A DNA stretch of 64,000 bases from Bdellovibrio bacteriovorus (GCF_025558485.1 NZ_CP102930.1:1860001-1924000), one strand, 5' to 3'. Shown: positions 35,212 to 44,978, counted from the stretch's first letter. Notes: generated from the letters alone by a model not told the origin. Numbers and translations: made by a program.

Positions 35212-38200
35212 ATGGGAAATTTCTGGACGTTTCGGCTTTTACTTTCTATTGGTACGGTGTTTTGTCTTGGATGCTCTTTGGACGCATCCCTCGTGAGGGA
35301 AGCCACCTCCCGGTTTATTGAGGACATTCCTCCGGCTCAGAGTGAGCCTGTTTCCGATGTCCCTGTGGTGACCTTTACCTCTCCATCACAACTTAGTCTG
35401 AACTATAACGGTTACCTCTGGTTTGAGTTGCAGTTTGAAAATGCAGATGTCATTGAAATTGATGAGTCTGATATCGTCGTGCTGGGGAGTTCCGCCACGT
35501 GTGACGTCTATTTTGATGATTCTGATGGCTATTATGTCGAGCTTTATAATTGCGCTGGTGATGGGGCCGTGAGTGTCAGTGTTGTTCCTGGTGTTGCCCG
35601 AAGTGGCGATGGCAAAGCAAGTGTTCAAGCCACGTCACCTTTTTTGATTACTGTAGATAATTTGGTTCCTTCTCTTGAAATAATGGCTCCGATTGCTGGA
35701 AGCACTGTTGCGAACAGTGGCAGTTTTGTTGTGAGCGGTGTCTGTGATGGCACTGGGACTGATATCTACGTAAATTATCCTGCGAATAACACCGTTCTTT
35801 GCAGTGGCGGCGTCTGGACTGCAGATCTTGATGTGTCAGGTATTGGTTCTGGCAGCTTCGACGTGGACGTAACCTATGAGGATGCTGCCGGAAATAGCAT
35901 CACGGACTCGCGTTCGTTTGCGATTCCCTCGAAGATCTATAGGGTTGCGGATATTTTCAATACCAGACGAAATTCAGGGGTTTTACTTGGAGATGGATCT
36001 TTTGTTCCATGGGGATGGAACTCTGCTGTAACGGTCATGACCTCGACAACACAGAATGCCATCAAGTCTGGAATTCAAACAGTTATCAGTGCTAACTATG
36101 AAGATGCATTTACTGTTTTGAAAACAAATGGTTCGCTGGTCAATTGGGGAAGTTCGCGAGCGGTATCGGATGTCTCTTCTGCTCAGCATATTGTCTCAAT
36201 GGTTTCTAACGAAGAAGCATTCTCCGGTCTTAAAAGTGATGGAACGGTTTTTGGCTGGGGATATACTTGGTCGGGAGGAAGTCCCCCAGCCTCCACAACC
36301 GCAGCCAACAGTGGGGTTTATAAACTTATCGCGGCAAGGGACAGTATTCTGGCTTTGAAAGCCAATGGAACCGCTGTGGTCTGGGGAGGATATTCTAGTG
36401 AGTCCTCGGCTCCGGGGGCTGTTACAACGCCTGGTTCCGGAGTTATTGCGGCTGCGGGAATGAGAAGTTCCTGGTCGGCTATGCGCGTAGATGGCTCTAT
36501 TTATCACTGGGGTTCGACTGGCTATGGTGGAAATGCCGTCGCTCCGGCAGGGGTCATTGACCTCGTGTGTGCTAATAATGAAGGGGCATTTGCCGGACGT
36601 AAGGCAGATGGTTCTGTTATTTCGTGGGGCCGCACCGAAGCTGGAGGCGATCCCTCTGCGCACCTTGCTCAGCTTCAAAAGAATCGCAAAATTATTTGTA
36701 CAAGCAGTGTTTTTGTAACCTTGAACTCCAGTGGCGCTGTGTTTATTTGGGGAGGATACACCCCGTTCTCAGCGTCACCCCCAGAGCTTTCTTCGGGGGT
36801 CTCAGATATTGAGGTGGTGCGTGGTCGCATTTTTGCTTATAAAAGCAACGGGGCGATATACACTGTAAATAGTGGCTCTGGAGTTGCCACAGAGCTGGTT
36901 GCTGCCGATGGTGTTGCTGCTGACACTACAACAGCTGGCGGTTATGCGGTTCTTAGGTCAGATGGTTCGGTTGTGGTGTCAGGATCTGCCAGTTATGGAG
37001 GAGATGCGGGTGCTGCGGCATCTTCTATTACCTCCGGGATTGTTAAGCTGACCTCTAATTATGGCACCTTTACAGCTTTGAAGGAAGATGGAAGGATTGT
37101 GTCTTGGGGATTGGACAGTGACACCAGTGCTGTCACTGCTTCTCTTAACGGTTCTTATAAATCGACGAAAAAAGTTATCGCCTCTAAGAAAGCCTTTGCG
37201 GCCTTAAGAACGGATGGCTCTGTGGTGAGCTGGGGAGGCGATATCGCCAACTTCTCAAGTGCGGCGGTCGCCACAGGGGTGAAGGATCTTTTTTCGACAG
37301 AACGAGCTTTTGCGGCTCTTAAGTCCAATGGTTCTGTTGTTTCATGGGGTGCCAGTGATTATGGCGGAGATGTTGGGGCGGCAAGTATATTGCTCGCTTC
37401 CGGAGTTAAGACCATCTATTCGAATAGTCGAAGTTTTGCGGCACTTAAAACGGATGGGACTGTGGTGACCTGGGGGCATTCGTCATTTGGTGGGGATAGC
37501 TCGGTCGTCTCAGGTCAGTTGACAGGTATTATTCGGATTTATTCCACTGATACGGCTTTTGCGGCATTAAAAGACAACGGAAGTGTTGTCACATGGGGGG
37601 AGTCCGGTGCTGGTGGGGATGGCGCCTCAGTGCTTGGAGCTTTGACCTCAAAAACAGTCCGGATCTATTCCAACAAAAGAGCCTTCGCGGCCTTGCAGGA
37701 TGATGGCAGCCTTGTGACCTGGGGCGACGCCTTGGCGGGTGGAAACTCTTCGTCCGTCTCAGCATCGCTGTCAAACGGTATCGTCAGCGTAACCTCGTCG
37801 GAAAGAGCTTTTGCAGTTGTGAAGTCTTTGGGGGCCGTTGTTTCATGGGGTGATTCTCTTTTTGGTGGCGATGGTTCTTCGGTGAGTGCGTCTTTAACGT
37901 CGAATGTTTTAAGAGTGACCTCAACTGGGAAAGGCTTTTTCGCCAATAAGGCCGATGGTAGCGTAGTGAGTTGGGGAGATATTGCTACCGGCGCCGGAAA
38001 CACGACTCTGAATACGAATTTTTCACATCGCTTTATTCGTGTCTTTACAAATTTGGCGGCCACAACCTTCTTGTTGGATAGTGGCTCGATACAGACGGCT
38101 GGTGAGGCTGCTGCCGGGGCTGACTTGTCATCCGTCAGTTCCTCATTGAGCTATGTTAAAGAGGTTGCCTCTTCGGCGCGGGCCTTTGCGGCGCTGAAAT

Positions 38201-38400
38201 CCAATGGCGCCGTGGTGGTATGGGGTGATAGTGCTTACGGAGGTAATGCCGGCTCTAACGCCGCAAAATTGGCTTCGGGAGTGAAGGCTGTCTTTGCCAC
38301 CGACAGTGCCTTTGCCGCGCTTAAGGATAACGGCAGTGTCGTTACATGGGGAGACACGAGCTTAGGAGGCGATTCAAGCGGAGTGGTATTCTCGGATTAG
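35212..38400 (+). CDS. Giant surface lipoprotein with about 20 RCC1-like propeller repeats
   Basis: A 1062-aa exported lipoprotein (lipobox CLGC, Cys22, followed by SLDASL). Two Ig-like domains cover about residues 40-240. From about 250 onward roughly 20 repeats of 35-45 aa follow, with a core close to AFAALKSNGSVVSWG and GGD, related to RCC1/alpha-tubulin-suppressor repeats; enough for nearly three seven-bladed propellers. Unlike the RCC1-like protein at 24488, these repeats lack paired cysteines. The C-terminus stops within a repeat (GGDSSGVVFSD), so the 3' end may be cut. The start is the ATG just after the FliA-type promoter. Likely a cell-surface binding or adhesion protein of the free-swimming phase (inferred). 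Confidence 0.8.
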   Translation: MGNFWTFRLLLSIGTVFCLGCSLDASLVREATSRFIEDIPPAQSEPVSDVPVVTFTSPSQLSLNYNGYLWFELQFENADVIEIDESDIVVLGSSATCDVYFDDSDGYYVELYNCAGDGAVSVSVVPGVARSGDGKASVQATSPFLITVDNLVPSLEIMAPIAGSTVANSGSFVVSGVCDGTGTDIYVNYPANNTVLCSGGVWTADLDVSGIGSGSFDVDVTYEDAAGNSITDSRSFAIPSKIYRVADIFNTRRNSGVLLGDGSFVPWGWNSAVTVMTSTTQNAIKSGIQTVISANYEDAFTVLKTNGSLVNWGSSRAVSDVSSAQHIVSMVSNEEAFSGLKSDGTVFGWGYTWSGGSPPASTTAANSGVYKLIAARDSILALKANGTAVVWGGYSSESSAPGAVTTPGSGVIAAAGMRSSWSAMRVDGSIYHWGSTGYGGNAVAPAGVIDLVCANNEGAFAGRKADGSVISWGRTEAGGDPSAHLAQLQKNRKIICTSSVFVTLNSSGAVFIWGGYTPFSASPPELSSGVSDIEVVRGRIFAYKSNGAIYTVNSGSGVATELVAADGVAADTTTAGGYAVLRSDGSVVVSGSASYGGDAGAAASSITSGIVKLTSNYGTFTALKEDGRIVSWGLDSDTSAVTASLNGSYKSTKKVIASKKAFAALRTDGSVVSWGGDIANFSSAAVATGVKDLFSTERAFAALKSNGSVVSWGASDYGGDVGAASILLASGVKTIYSNSRSFAALKTDGTVVTWGHSSFGGDSSVVSGQLTGIIRIYSTDTAFAALKDNGSVVTWGESGAGGDGASVLGALTSKTVRIYSNKRAFAALQDDGSLVTWGDALAGGNSSSVSASLSNGIVSVTSSERAFAVVKSLGAVVSWGDSLFGGDGSSVSASLTSNVLRVTSTGKGFFANKADGSVVSWGDIATGAGNTTLNTNFSHRFIRVFTNLAATTFLLDSGSIQTAGEAAAGADLSSVSSSLSYVKEVASSARAFAALKSNGAVVVWGDSAYGGNAGSNAAKLASGVKAVFATDSAFAALKDNGSVVTWGDTSLGGDSSGVVFSD

Positions 38401-38467
38401 GGTTGATTTTCCTTCTGTGGAGATGTGTGACCACTGGCCGTCTCAGTCTGAGGCACGATTACGAGTA

Positions 38468-38512
38468 TTTATTGTTTCGGCCTCTAAAACAGGCACCCAG
38501 AAACACCGATAA
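38468..38512 (+). promoter_or_regulatory. FliA-type promoter repeat, copy 2
   Basis: Same element as 35161-35205: TAAA at 38485-38488, a 16-base spacer identical to copy 1, and ACCGATAA at 38505-38512. The ATG at 38521 lies nine bases past the -10 element, again without a ribosome-binding site. Confidence 0.7.
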
Positions 38513-38520
38513 GTATATAT

Positions 38521-41028
38521 ATGCTTCAATATTTCTGTACGTCTCGGATTCTGTTTTATGTCGCTGTTCTGTTTTGTGTGGGATGCTCCCTTGATGCCTC
38601 CCTGATCAAAGATCAAATTTCCTCCACAATAGATGGCGAGGACGGGCGTATTGCTCTTTCTCTGACTATGGACGTGGGGTCAGCCAAAGCCATCGAGCCT
38701 GTGGGGGGAACTCCGCCTTACACATATGGCGCATCCTCTTCGGGGTATCTTGATACGACAACGGGCCTTTATACAATACCTCCGAATGCGCAAGTGACGG
38801 AAGAGACCCTTGAGGTCACCGATAGTGTCGGTAAAAAGTTCGCGGTAACGGTTCATCGCAAAGGCTTCCGGGAATTCCGACGAATAGACATGCCTCAGTC
38901 CGTGCAGGATCAAAACTACCTATCTGATGCGGTTTGGTTGACGTCAGGTGCTGTTCTTGTGACGGCTGTTGCCAGTGATAACTCGGGTGAACGCTGGGCT
39001 ACATTCCGCAGCACTGATGACGGCGCCAACTGGAGTCGTGTCGATCACTTTATGGGGGTTGATTACTACGGGGAATCACATGCTTTATCTATTGCCGCCA
39101 AGGGCAACACCGTCTTTACCTGCGGTTATGGGTACTCTTACGACGGCACAGCTCAGGACCCGAATTCGGTTTGGTTTGTAAGAAAATCCACAAATGGTGG
39201 AACCACTTGGGCTACCGTGGATTCGTGGTGGGAAAATGCCGGAGATGATACTGTTTGTTACGATGTCGCAGTGTCACCGCTGACCGGTTATATCTATACG
39301 GTCGGTTATTCCGGGGCGTGGGCAGATTGGAAATGGGTCGTTCGGGAAAGTAAAGATGACGGTGCCACTTGGCAGACCATCTATCAGAATAACCCCGCAG
39401 CTGGTGGAGGTGCGGAGGTTTCAGCGTATCAGGTGGATATTTCTCCTTCAGGACATCTGTTTATCATGGGGCGCACGGGGGCAGCCGATACAATGTATTT
39501 CCTGAAAGGAACCTTTGCGGCGGGAACTTGGACGTGGACTCCGGCAAGTTCTGTACCTGCGGTTACAAATTACGGTGATTATGAGTTGCGTGGAAATTTG
39601 CAGGTTGTTGATGACAATACAGCCTACTATTCCTGTCGGGATAGCGGTAGTGGTGGGAAAATTTATAAAACTACCGACGCAGGGGTGACTTGGGTTCAGG
39701 CCTACGCCGGGCAGGATATGTTGCAGGGTATGACCGTCACTTCCGCCGGAACCTTGATTGCCACGGGTGGAAGTCGAAGCACAGATCCAAACGATTGGAA
39801 GGTTGTCTCTTCAGCGGATGGTGTGACTTGGACGCCAACAGATCTGGATGCGATGCTTGCTGCGGTGAAAGATCCCTATGGCCTGAGTGTGGTGGCACAT
39901 CCGTCAAATAACAAAGTGCTGGCGTTTTCCTATAACGATAAGGGCTGGCAGTCGTCAGTGGCCTTTTCCGCTGATGGCGGCGGAACCTGGGCTCTTGTGG
40001 GTGAAGTTCGTTTTCAGTGGGCGTTTTGGAGTCAGGCGGACAAAATCATCCGGACTTCTGCGACAGAGCTGTATGCCCACTTCGACACGGGTGATATGGA
40101 CGGTGAATGGCCTTGGGTGATTGCAAAGAGTTCTGACAATGGAGCCACTTGGCAGGATTCGGATCGGTTTTTAGATCCGGGCAATCAGTGGGTTGAGGAT
40201 CTTCTTCAGGGGCACGATGGAGCTGTCTATGTCGTCGGAGTGCGTGACGCAAATAGAATTATCAGACGTTCTGTGGATGGCAGCTCTTGGGCTGATGTTT
40301 ACTCGATTCCAGCAGTGGGCTATGCGGCCTTGTTGGCGACCAATAAAACTTCTGCGACGTATTTGGTCGATAACGATGGCTTCAATGTGTTTGTTAGAAA
40401 AAGCACGAACGGGACGGCTTGGAACTTAGTCAGCAGTTTGGCGCCCTCTGGTGGAGCCAGTGCGCTGGAGGCAATGAACTTGTCTGCTGACAGTGAGGGG
40501 AATCTCTACCTTGTTATTCTGGAAAAGGCGGGAGCTCTGGGGACGATTGTGGTGCACAGATCCAGCGATGGGGGTGCAAATTGGTCCGAGGTTCTGCGTG
40601 GCCCGAATGATCAGAATTATTGGTCTTTAAAGTTCACATTGCGGCATGCTCCCTCAGGGGACATCTGGGTTTATCAGGGTGACAGCTTCCTGAGTTCCGC
40701 AGATCACGGTCTGACTTGGAATCCCGTGGTTTCTGCGCCGGCAGAGGCGTTGGATGTGAGTTGGTCTGGTGGGCAGATATATTATTTAGTCTCTGACCCG
40801 AGTCATGACTATGCGGTGGTGACGGTGGGGGCCACTTTGGGAAGCTGGGTGGTGCTGGAAAGTCTTCGCCAGCGGCAGGAGGACGGCGATGCGGGCGGTG
40901 AATTTGAAATGGATCTGGTGGACAGAAAGTTTGTTGTTCTGGGGGATTCGGAAGTCGTGCTGAACTACACCTACAATGATGCTTATCTGGGCGCGAGAAA
41001 CATTCTTAGGGTGATCGATACGAAGTGA
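38521..41028 (+). CDS. Surface lipoprotein with BNR/Asp-box propeller repeats
   Basis: An 835-aa lipoprotein whose leader (LFCVGCSLDASL) is clearly related to that of the preceding gene. Residues about 40-110 form an Ig-like domain (GGTPPYTYGASSSGYLD). The rest contains many Asp-box motifs, such as STDDGANWS, STNGGTTWA, SKDDGATWQ and TTDAGVTWV, typical of sialidase-like or photosynthesis-factor-like beta-propellers. No sialidase catalytic arginines are evident, so a binding role is preferred. It is driven by its own copy of the FliA-type promoter. Confidence 0.8.
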   Translation: MLQYFCTSRILFYVAVLFCVGCSLDASLIKDQISSTIDGEDGRIALSLTMDVGSAKAIEPVGGTPPYTYGASSSGYLDTTTGLYTIPPNAQVTEETLEVTDSVGKKFAVTVHRKGFREFRRIDMPQSVQDQNYLSDAVWLTSGAVLVTAVASDNSGERWATFRSTDDGANWSRVDHFMGVDYYGESHALSIAAKGNTVFTCGYGYSYDGTAQDPNSVWFVRKSTNGGTTWATVDSWWENAGDDTVCYDVAVSPLTGYIYTVGYSGAWADWKWVVRESKDDGATWQTIYQNNPAAGGGAEVSAYQVDISPSGHLFIMGRTGAADTMYFLKGTFAAGTWTWTPASSVPAVTNYGDYELRGNLQVVDDNTAYYSCRDSGSGGKIYKTTDAGVTWVQAYAGQDMLQGMTVTSAGTLIATGGSRSTDPNDWKVVSSADGVTWTPTDLDAMLAAVKDPYGLSVVAHPSNNKVLAFSYNDKGWQSSVAFSADGGGTWALVGEVRFQWAFWSQADKIIRTSATELYAHFDTGDMDGEWPWVIAKSSDNGATWQDSDRFLDPGNQWVEDLLQGHDGAVYVVGVRDANRIIRRSVDGSSWADVYSIPAVGYAALLATNKTSATYLVDNDGFNVFVRKSTNGTAWNLVSSLAPSGGASALEAMNLSADSEGNLYLVILEKAGALGTIVVHRSSDGGANWSEVLRGPNDQNYWSLKFTLRHAPSGDIWVYQGDSFLSSADHGLTWNPVVSAPAEALDVSWSGGQIYYLVSDPSHDYAVVTVGATLGSWVVLESLRQRQEDGDAGGEFEMDLVDRKFVVLGDSEVVLNYTYNDAYLGARNILRVIDTK

Positions 41029-41124
41029 TCACTGGTTTTCTAAGAAAAAATTACGGAACATTTTGCTGTTGCATCCGCGATTTTTGTTTGTCATGCTTTT
41101 TGTAGAGCACAAGGATGTGATCTT

Positions 41125-41526
41125 ATGAAGATTTTCAGCGTAGTTACGGCAACAATTCTTTTTTCATTGAACTCTTGGGCGGCAGCGCCGGCGTATAAGG
41201 TGAATATGCGCGTGGGCTTAAAGGGTTCAGCTCCTATTTCTGTTAATACCGTGGCAAAATCCGGCAAGAAAAGTTTTGTCAGTGAAATTTCTGAAGACGG
41301 ACAAAACGAAACTTTGGTGGAAGTCTTTGCTCGTAAATCCCAAGTGAATAATAAAGACGGTTTGTATCTGGATGTGACTGTGACCAAGCGTGTGCGTGGT
41401 CAGCAGAAACTGTCGGAACGCGCTCAGGTGTTTGCTCCTGAAAATCAAGAGATGGAATTTGGCATGAATTCCAAGGGGCGCACTGCTGGAAATCTGTCTT
41501 TGGCAGTGATGGCTCATCAACTTTAA
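41125..41526 (+). CDS. Small secreted protein of unknown function
   Basis: A 133-aa protein with a signal peptide (MKIFSVVTATILFSLNSWAA) and a beta-rich mature part of about 113 aa that ends in SLAVMAHQL. It contains no cysteine after the signal peptide. I recognise no domain. It is located 82 bases before the subtilase gene in the same direction, and could be an inhibitor or partner of that protease by position alone. Confidence 0.65.
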   Translation: MKIFSVVTATILFSLNSWAAAPAYKVNMRVGLKGSAPISVNTVAKSGKKSFVSEISEDGQNETLVEVFARKSQVNNKDGLYLDVTVTKRVRGQQKLSERAQVFAPENQEMEFGMNSKGRTAGNLSLAVMAHQL

Positions 41527-41608
41527 TTCGCCCGCCGCATCAATATACTAAGTACCCCTTGCGACTGGACTTCTGTCGTGATCTGATTTTGAGTTCAGAG
41601 GGGGTATT

Positions 41609-43888
41609 ATGAAACATCTTGTGAAGGGTCTCGCAGTTTCCGCTGTGGTTCTTTCTGTCAGCGCAGCGCAAGCGGGCACGGTTTTGAAACTCAATTCCGG
41701 TGCTGTTGATACAAATAAACTTTCCAGCAGTTATGCAGCAACATGGGCGATGGATGTCCGTGCAACTGAATACATCGTGCAGTTCAAAAAGGCTGTCACT
41801 GAAAAAGACAAAGCAGCCCTGAAAACTCAGTTCGAGATCTTCGGTTATCTTCCGGATGACGCTTTGGTGGTTCGTGGTACTTATTCCGATTTGATGAAAT
41901 TCAAAAACTCTCACTCCGGCGTTCAGGCAGTGGTGAAGTATGCCAATACCTACAAAGTCAGCAACGACTTTGCTCCGGCCAGCGTCTTTAATAAAGACTC
42001 CATGGTGGCCGTGTTGGTGAACACGTTCAAACCCAATGAAGTTGAAGTTATCGCATCCAGAATGGAAAAAATGGATGTTAAAGTATCTGTTCAGGTTGTT
42101 GATGGAAAGCATATCACTGCTTTGATTCCTCGCGGACTTGTTCCTGCGGTGGCAGCACTGACAGGTGTTGAACATATTCAACCAGCTCCTGTAATTGAAT
42201 CCTTCCATTTTGCGATGGATCAGGATCTGGCAGACGACGTTTCTGCGGCGGCGGCAGGTGATTACACAGACCTTAAAGGTGATGAGTCCGGCACGCGTTT
42301 GATGAACTTCGATGCGGCATGGGCAATGGGTTACACGGGCCGTGGTCAGACTGTTTCCATGGCGGATACAGGTTTGGATTCCGGTAACGCAGGCGCGATT
42401 CATCAGGATTTCGCGGGTGGCGTGGTCTCTGGTTACCCATTTGGTTTGTGGTCTAAATCCTGGTCTGATCCTATGGGTCACGGAACTCACGTTGCCGGAT
42501 CTGTGATGGGCCGTGGAACAGCTTCCAAGGGCTTGCTAAAAGGCGGCGCTTATGAGGCAAACATGGTGGCTGAAGGCATGTGGTCCCCGATGATGAAGAA
42601 CTTGAGTGTTCCGTCCAAACTAGGGGATTTATTTACAAAAGCCTATGCTGATGGCGCTCGTATCCACACGAACTCTTGGGGTGGTGCGCGTACTTTCGGT
42701 GCTTATGATAACTTCGCGATTCAGGTCGATGAATGGTCTTACGCAAATCCAGACATGTTGATTTTGTTCGCTGCTGGTAACAGTGGTGCGGATAAAAACA
42801 AAGACGGTCGTATTGATGCGAACTCCATGGCTTCTCCGGGTACAGCGAAAAACGTCCTGACAGTGGGCGCTTCTGAAAACGTGACCTCTTCCGGGGGTAT
42901 TCAGGTTCCTATTAAACAACTTCGTGCAGCCAAAGACGAATGGCCGGCAGAGCCAATCTACAGCTCCTATATCTCTGATAAAGGTGATGGGATTGCGATG
43001 TTCTCTTCCCGTGGCCCAACTCAAGATGGCCGTACGAAGCCGGATATCGTGGCTCCGGGCACAAACATCCTAAGCGTGTTCTCTCAGGAAAAGGACGCTT
43101 CTCCATTGTGGGGTGCTTACAATAAGGACTATGTTTGGTCCGGTGGTACTTCCATGGCGACTCCGTTGACAGCGGGGGCGGCGGCGGTGGCTCGTCAGGT
43201 TCTGGTTGAAAAAATCGGTATCGCGACTCCGTCTGCGGCATTGATGAAAGCAACTATGCTTCACACGGCAGTGGATATGTTCCCAGGCCAATACGGTGAA
43301 GTGGGTGCATCTCGTGGTCAGGAAATTCTGACTCGTCGTCCAAACTCTGATGAAGGTTATGGCCGTGTGGACGTTGCCAATATCGCAAATCTGGGTGCGG
43401 GCACCAAGTTTATCGACAACCGTGAAGGTGTTGCGCAAGGTGCTGAGGTGACTTACGAGTTCACATTGGCAAATGCGGGCAGCATCTATGCGAACCTTGT
43501 TTGGACGGATGCTCCGGGTTCTGCGAATGCGGCTCAAGCGTTGGTGAACGACCTGGATCTGGTTCTGACTTTGCCAAATGGTCAAACTTTGAGCATGAAC
43601 GATCACATCAACAATCTTGAGATGATCGAAAAGTCCGGCTTGCCGGCGGGTACTTACAAGCTGACTGTCCAGGAGCCAGCGCATGAATTCCTGATCAAAC
43701 TGGATGATATGTTGCTAAAGAAAATGAACCTGGAAAGATCCGCTGTTGATAAGCTTGTGGCTGAACGCGGGGAAGCTCGCGCGGCTAAAGACTTCGCGAA
43801 GTCCGATGAGCTTCGAGCGAAGATCACAGCTTTGGGGATTTCTGTCAGCGACACTCCGGAAGGAAGCTTCTGGGAAGTGACGAAGTAG
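41609..43888 (+). CDS. Secreted subtilisin-like (S8) protease with a CysRS-like C-terminal tail
   Basis: A 759-aa exported protease. The signal peptide ends after SAAQA; residues about 25-200 look like an I9-type propeptide. The catalytic triad is Asp253 (MADTGLD), His291 (GHGTHVAGS) and Ser515 (GGTSMATPL), with the oxyanion Asn in FAAGNSG. Residues about 610-700 form a beta-sandwich (ANLVWTDAPGS). The last 50 residues (about 710-759) are unlike any protease domain known to me: LVAERGEARAAKDFAKSDEL followed by ALGISVSDTPEG and FW closely resembles the extreme C-terminus of cysteinyl-tRNA synthetase. AGAGGGGG lies before the ATG. It is probably one of the prey-digesting hydrolases. Confidence 0.9.
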   Translation: MKHLVKGLAVSAVVLSVSAAQAGTVLKLNSGAVDTNKLSSSYAATWAMDVRATEYIVQFKKAVTEKDKAALKTQFEIFGYLPDDALVVRGTYSDLMKFKNSHSGVQAVVKYANTYKVSNDFAPASVFNKDSMVAVLVNTFKPNEVEVIASRMEKMDVKVSVQVVDGKHITALIPRGLVPAVAALTGVEHIQPAPVIESFHFAMDQDLADDVSAAAAGDYTDLKGDESGTRLMNFDAAWAMGYTGRGQTVSMADTGLDSGNAGAIHQDFAGGVVSGYPFGLWSKSWSDPMGHGTHVAGSVMGRGTASKGLLKGGAYEANMVAEGMWSPMMKNLSVPSKLGDLFTKAYADGARIHTNSWGGARTFGAYDNFAIQVDEWSYANPDMLILFAAGNSGADKNKDGRIDANSMASPGTAKNVLTVGASENVTSSGGIQVPIKQLRAAKDEWPAEPIYSSYISDKGDGIAMFSSRGPTQDGRTKPDIVAPGTNILSVFSQEKDASPLWGAYNKDYVWSGGTSMATPLTAGAAAVARQVLVEKIGIATPSAALMKATMLHTAVDMFPGQYGEVGASRGQEILTRRPNSDEGYGRVDVANIANLGAGTKFIDNREGVAQGAEVTYEFTLANAGSIYANLVWTDAPGSANAAQALVNDLDLVLTLPNGQTLSMNDHINNLEMIEKSGLPAGTYKLTVQEPAHEFLIKLDDMLLKKMNLERSAVDKLVAERGEARAAKDFAKSDELRAKITALGISVSDTPEGSFWEVTK

Positions 43889-44002
43889 TGGGCTTCAGAC
43901 CTACTTGAAGCTCGTCTGACGCTCGACCTTCGTTGGGTTTATAGGTCATTTGTTCGAGTTTTAACCGGGGGTGGACGATAAGGACTATGAAAAGGAGCCC
44001 AT

Positions 44003-44416
44003 ATGTCTCAATTAACGTCCAAACTGAAGAACGATCATAAGACCCTTGCAGCGGCGCTTGAAGAAATCAAAGCTCTAGGTATTTCCCACCCGGACGCTGC
44101 GAAGAAACTTATCTCTGCCAAGGCGACATTGCTTGCCCATTTAAAACACGAAGATGTGGAGCTGTATCCTGTGCTGAAAAAAGCCGGAGCCAGTGATTCC
44201 TCCATTCAGAGCACTTTGAATGTTCTGGCGAAAGATATGGAAACTCTCGCGCCTGCGGCTTTGGCTTTCTTTGCAAAGTATGAAAAAGGCGGCGATCCTC
44301 TGGAGTTCGCACGCGATTTCGCTAAATTGCATTCGGCGTTGGCAAGTCGTATCCGCCGTGAAGAGGAAAGTTTGTATCTGATGTACGACAAAGTCACTGC
44401 CTCTAAAGCTGCGTAG
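44003..44416 (+). CDS. Hemerythrin-like HHE domain protein
   Basis: A 137-aa all-helical cytoplasmic protein that is likely to bind a di-iron centre and sense or bind oxygen or nitric oxide. Possible iron ligands are His in KNDHKTL, His and Glu in LAHLKHEDVELYPVL, and His and Glu in KLHSALASRIRREEESLY. It starts behind AAGGAG and is transcribed alone, converging on the secreted protein that follows. Confidence 0.82.
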   Translation: MSQLTSKLKNDHKTLAAALEEIKALGISHPDAAKKLISAKATLLAHLKHEDVELYPVLKKAGASDSSIQSTLNVLAKDMETLAPAALAFFAKYEKGGDPLEFARDFAKLHSALASRIRREEESLYLMYDKVTASKAA

Positions 44417-44908
44417 TTATAGTCCCGCGATGATGGAATCCAAGTCCGGTTTGGCGACGGGGATTTTGCCGCTGTCGCGGGTGCTTTTACTGACAACGCC
44501 AAAGGGGATGTCGCCCCACCACCGTTCAATCAAAGTTCCATCAGTCAGTGTTGTGCTCATTTTGCAGGTGTTATAAGTGCCCGCCGGAGCCTTCAGTTTT
44601 TCCAGCTTGCCCCCTTTTCTTACACAATCTGCGATAATGCTTTTAAACTTTTCAGGCGTGTACATGTCCGGGGTTTCAACAATATGACTGTTGTTTTCGT
44701 CGCCGATAGAGGCGTCGATACGGATTTTCCAAAGATGGTTTTCTTTATCGTGGGAAAGGATTTCTTTGGTGATCTTCACACCCAGTGTTTCGCCGTTGCG
44801 ATTGATTTCTCCTGTCCAGGAAACTTTGTCACCTATGGATGGATAGGCAACGACGGTCAGGGGTATAAGTGAAATGATGGCGGCAAGAAGAGTCTTTGCC
44901 AGAAACAT
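44417..44908 (-). CDS. Secreted protein of unknown function
   Basis: About 163 aa from the ATG at 44908, chosen because AAGGAGG lies just before it and the signal peptide (MFLAKTLLAAIISLIPLTVVA) begins there; an upstream ATG at 44932 lacks such a site. The mature part has three or four antiparallel strands (DKVSWTGEINRNGETLGVKI), two cysteines and an ERWWGDIPFGVVSKST segment. I recognise no family. Its stop codon adjoins the end of the hemerythrin gene. Confidence 0.68.
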   Translation of the reverse strand: MFLAKTLLAAIISLIPLTVVAYPSIGDKVSWTGEINRNGETLGVKITKEILSHDKENHLWKIRIDASIGDENNSHIVETPDMYTPEKFKSIIADCVRKGGKLEKLKAPAGTYNTCKMSTTLTDGTLIERWWGDIPFGVVSKSTRDSGKIPVAKPDLDSIIAGL

Positions 44909-44978
44909 AAGAGCCTCCTTTGACCCATTCATGATGCACGGGAGGACGGGAAGCTCGAAGAAAAACGAAGTCCGGGTG

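Noticed and set aside
43960..43995. FliA-like -10 element (ACGATAA) before the hemerythrin gene
   Set aside because: No TAAA-like -35 element at the right distance; probably chance.
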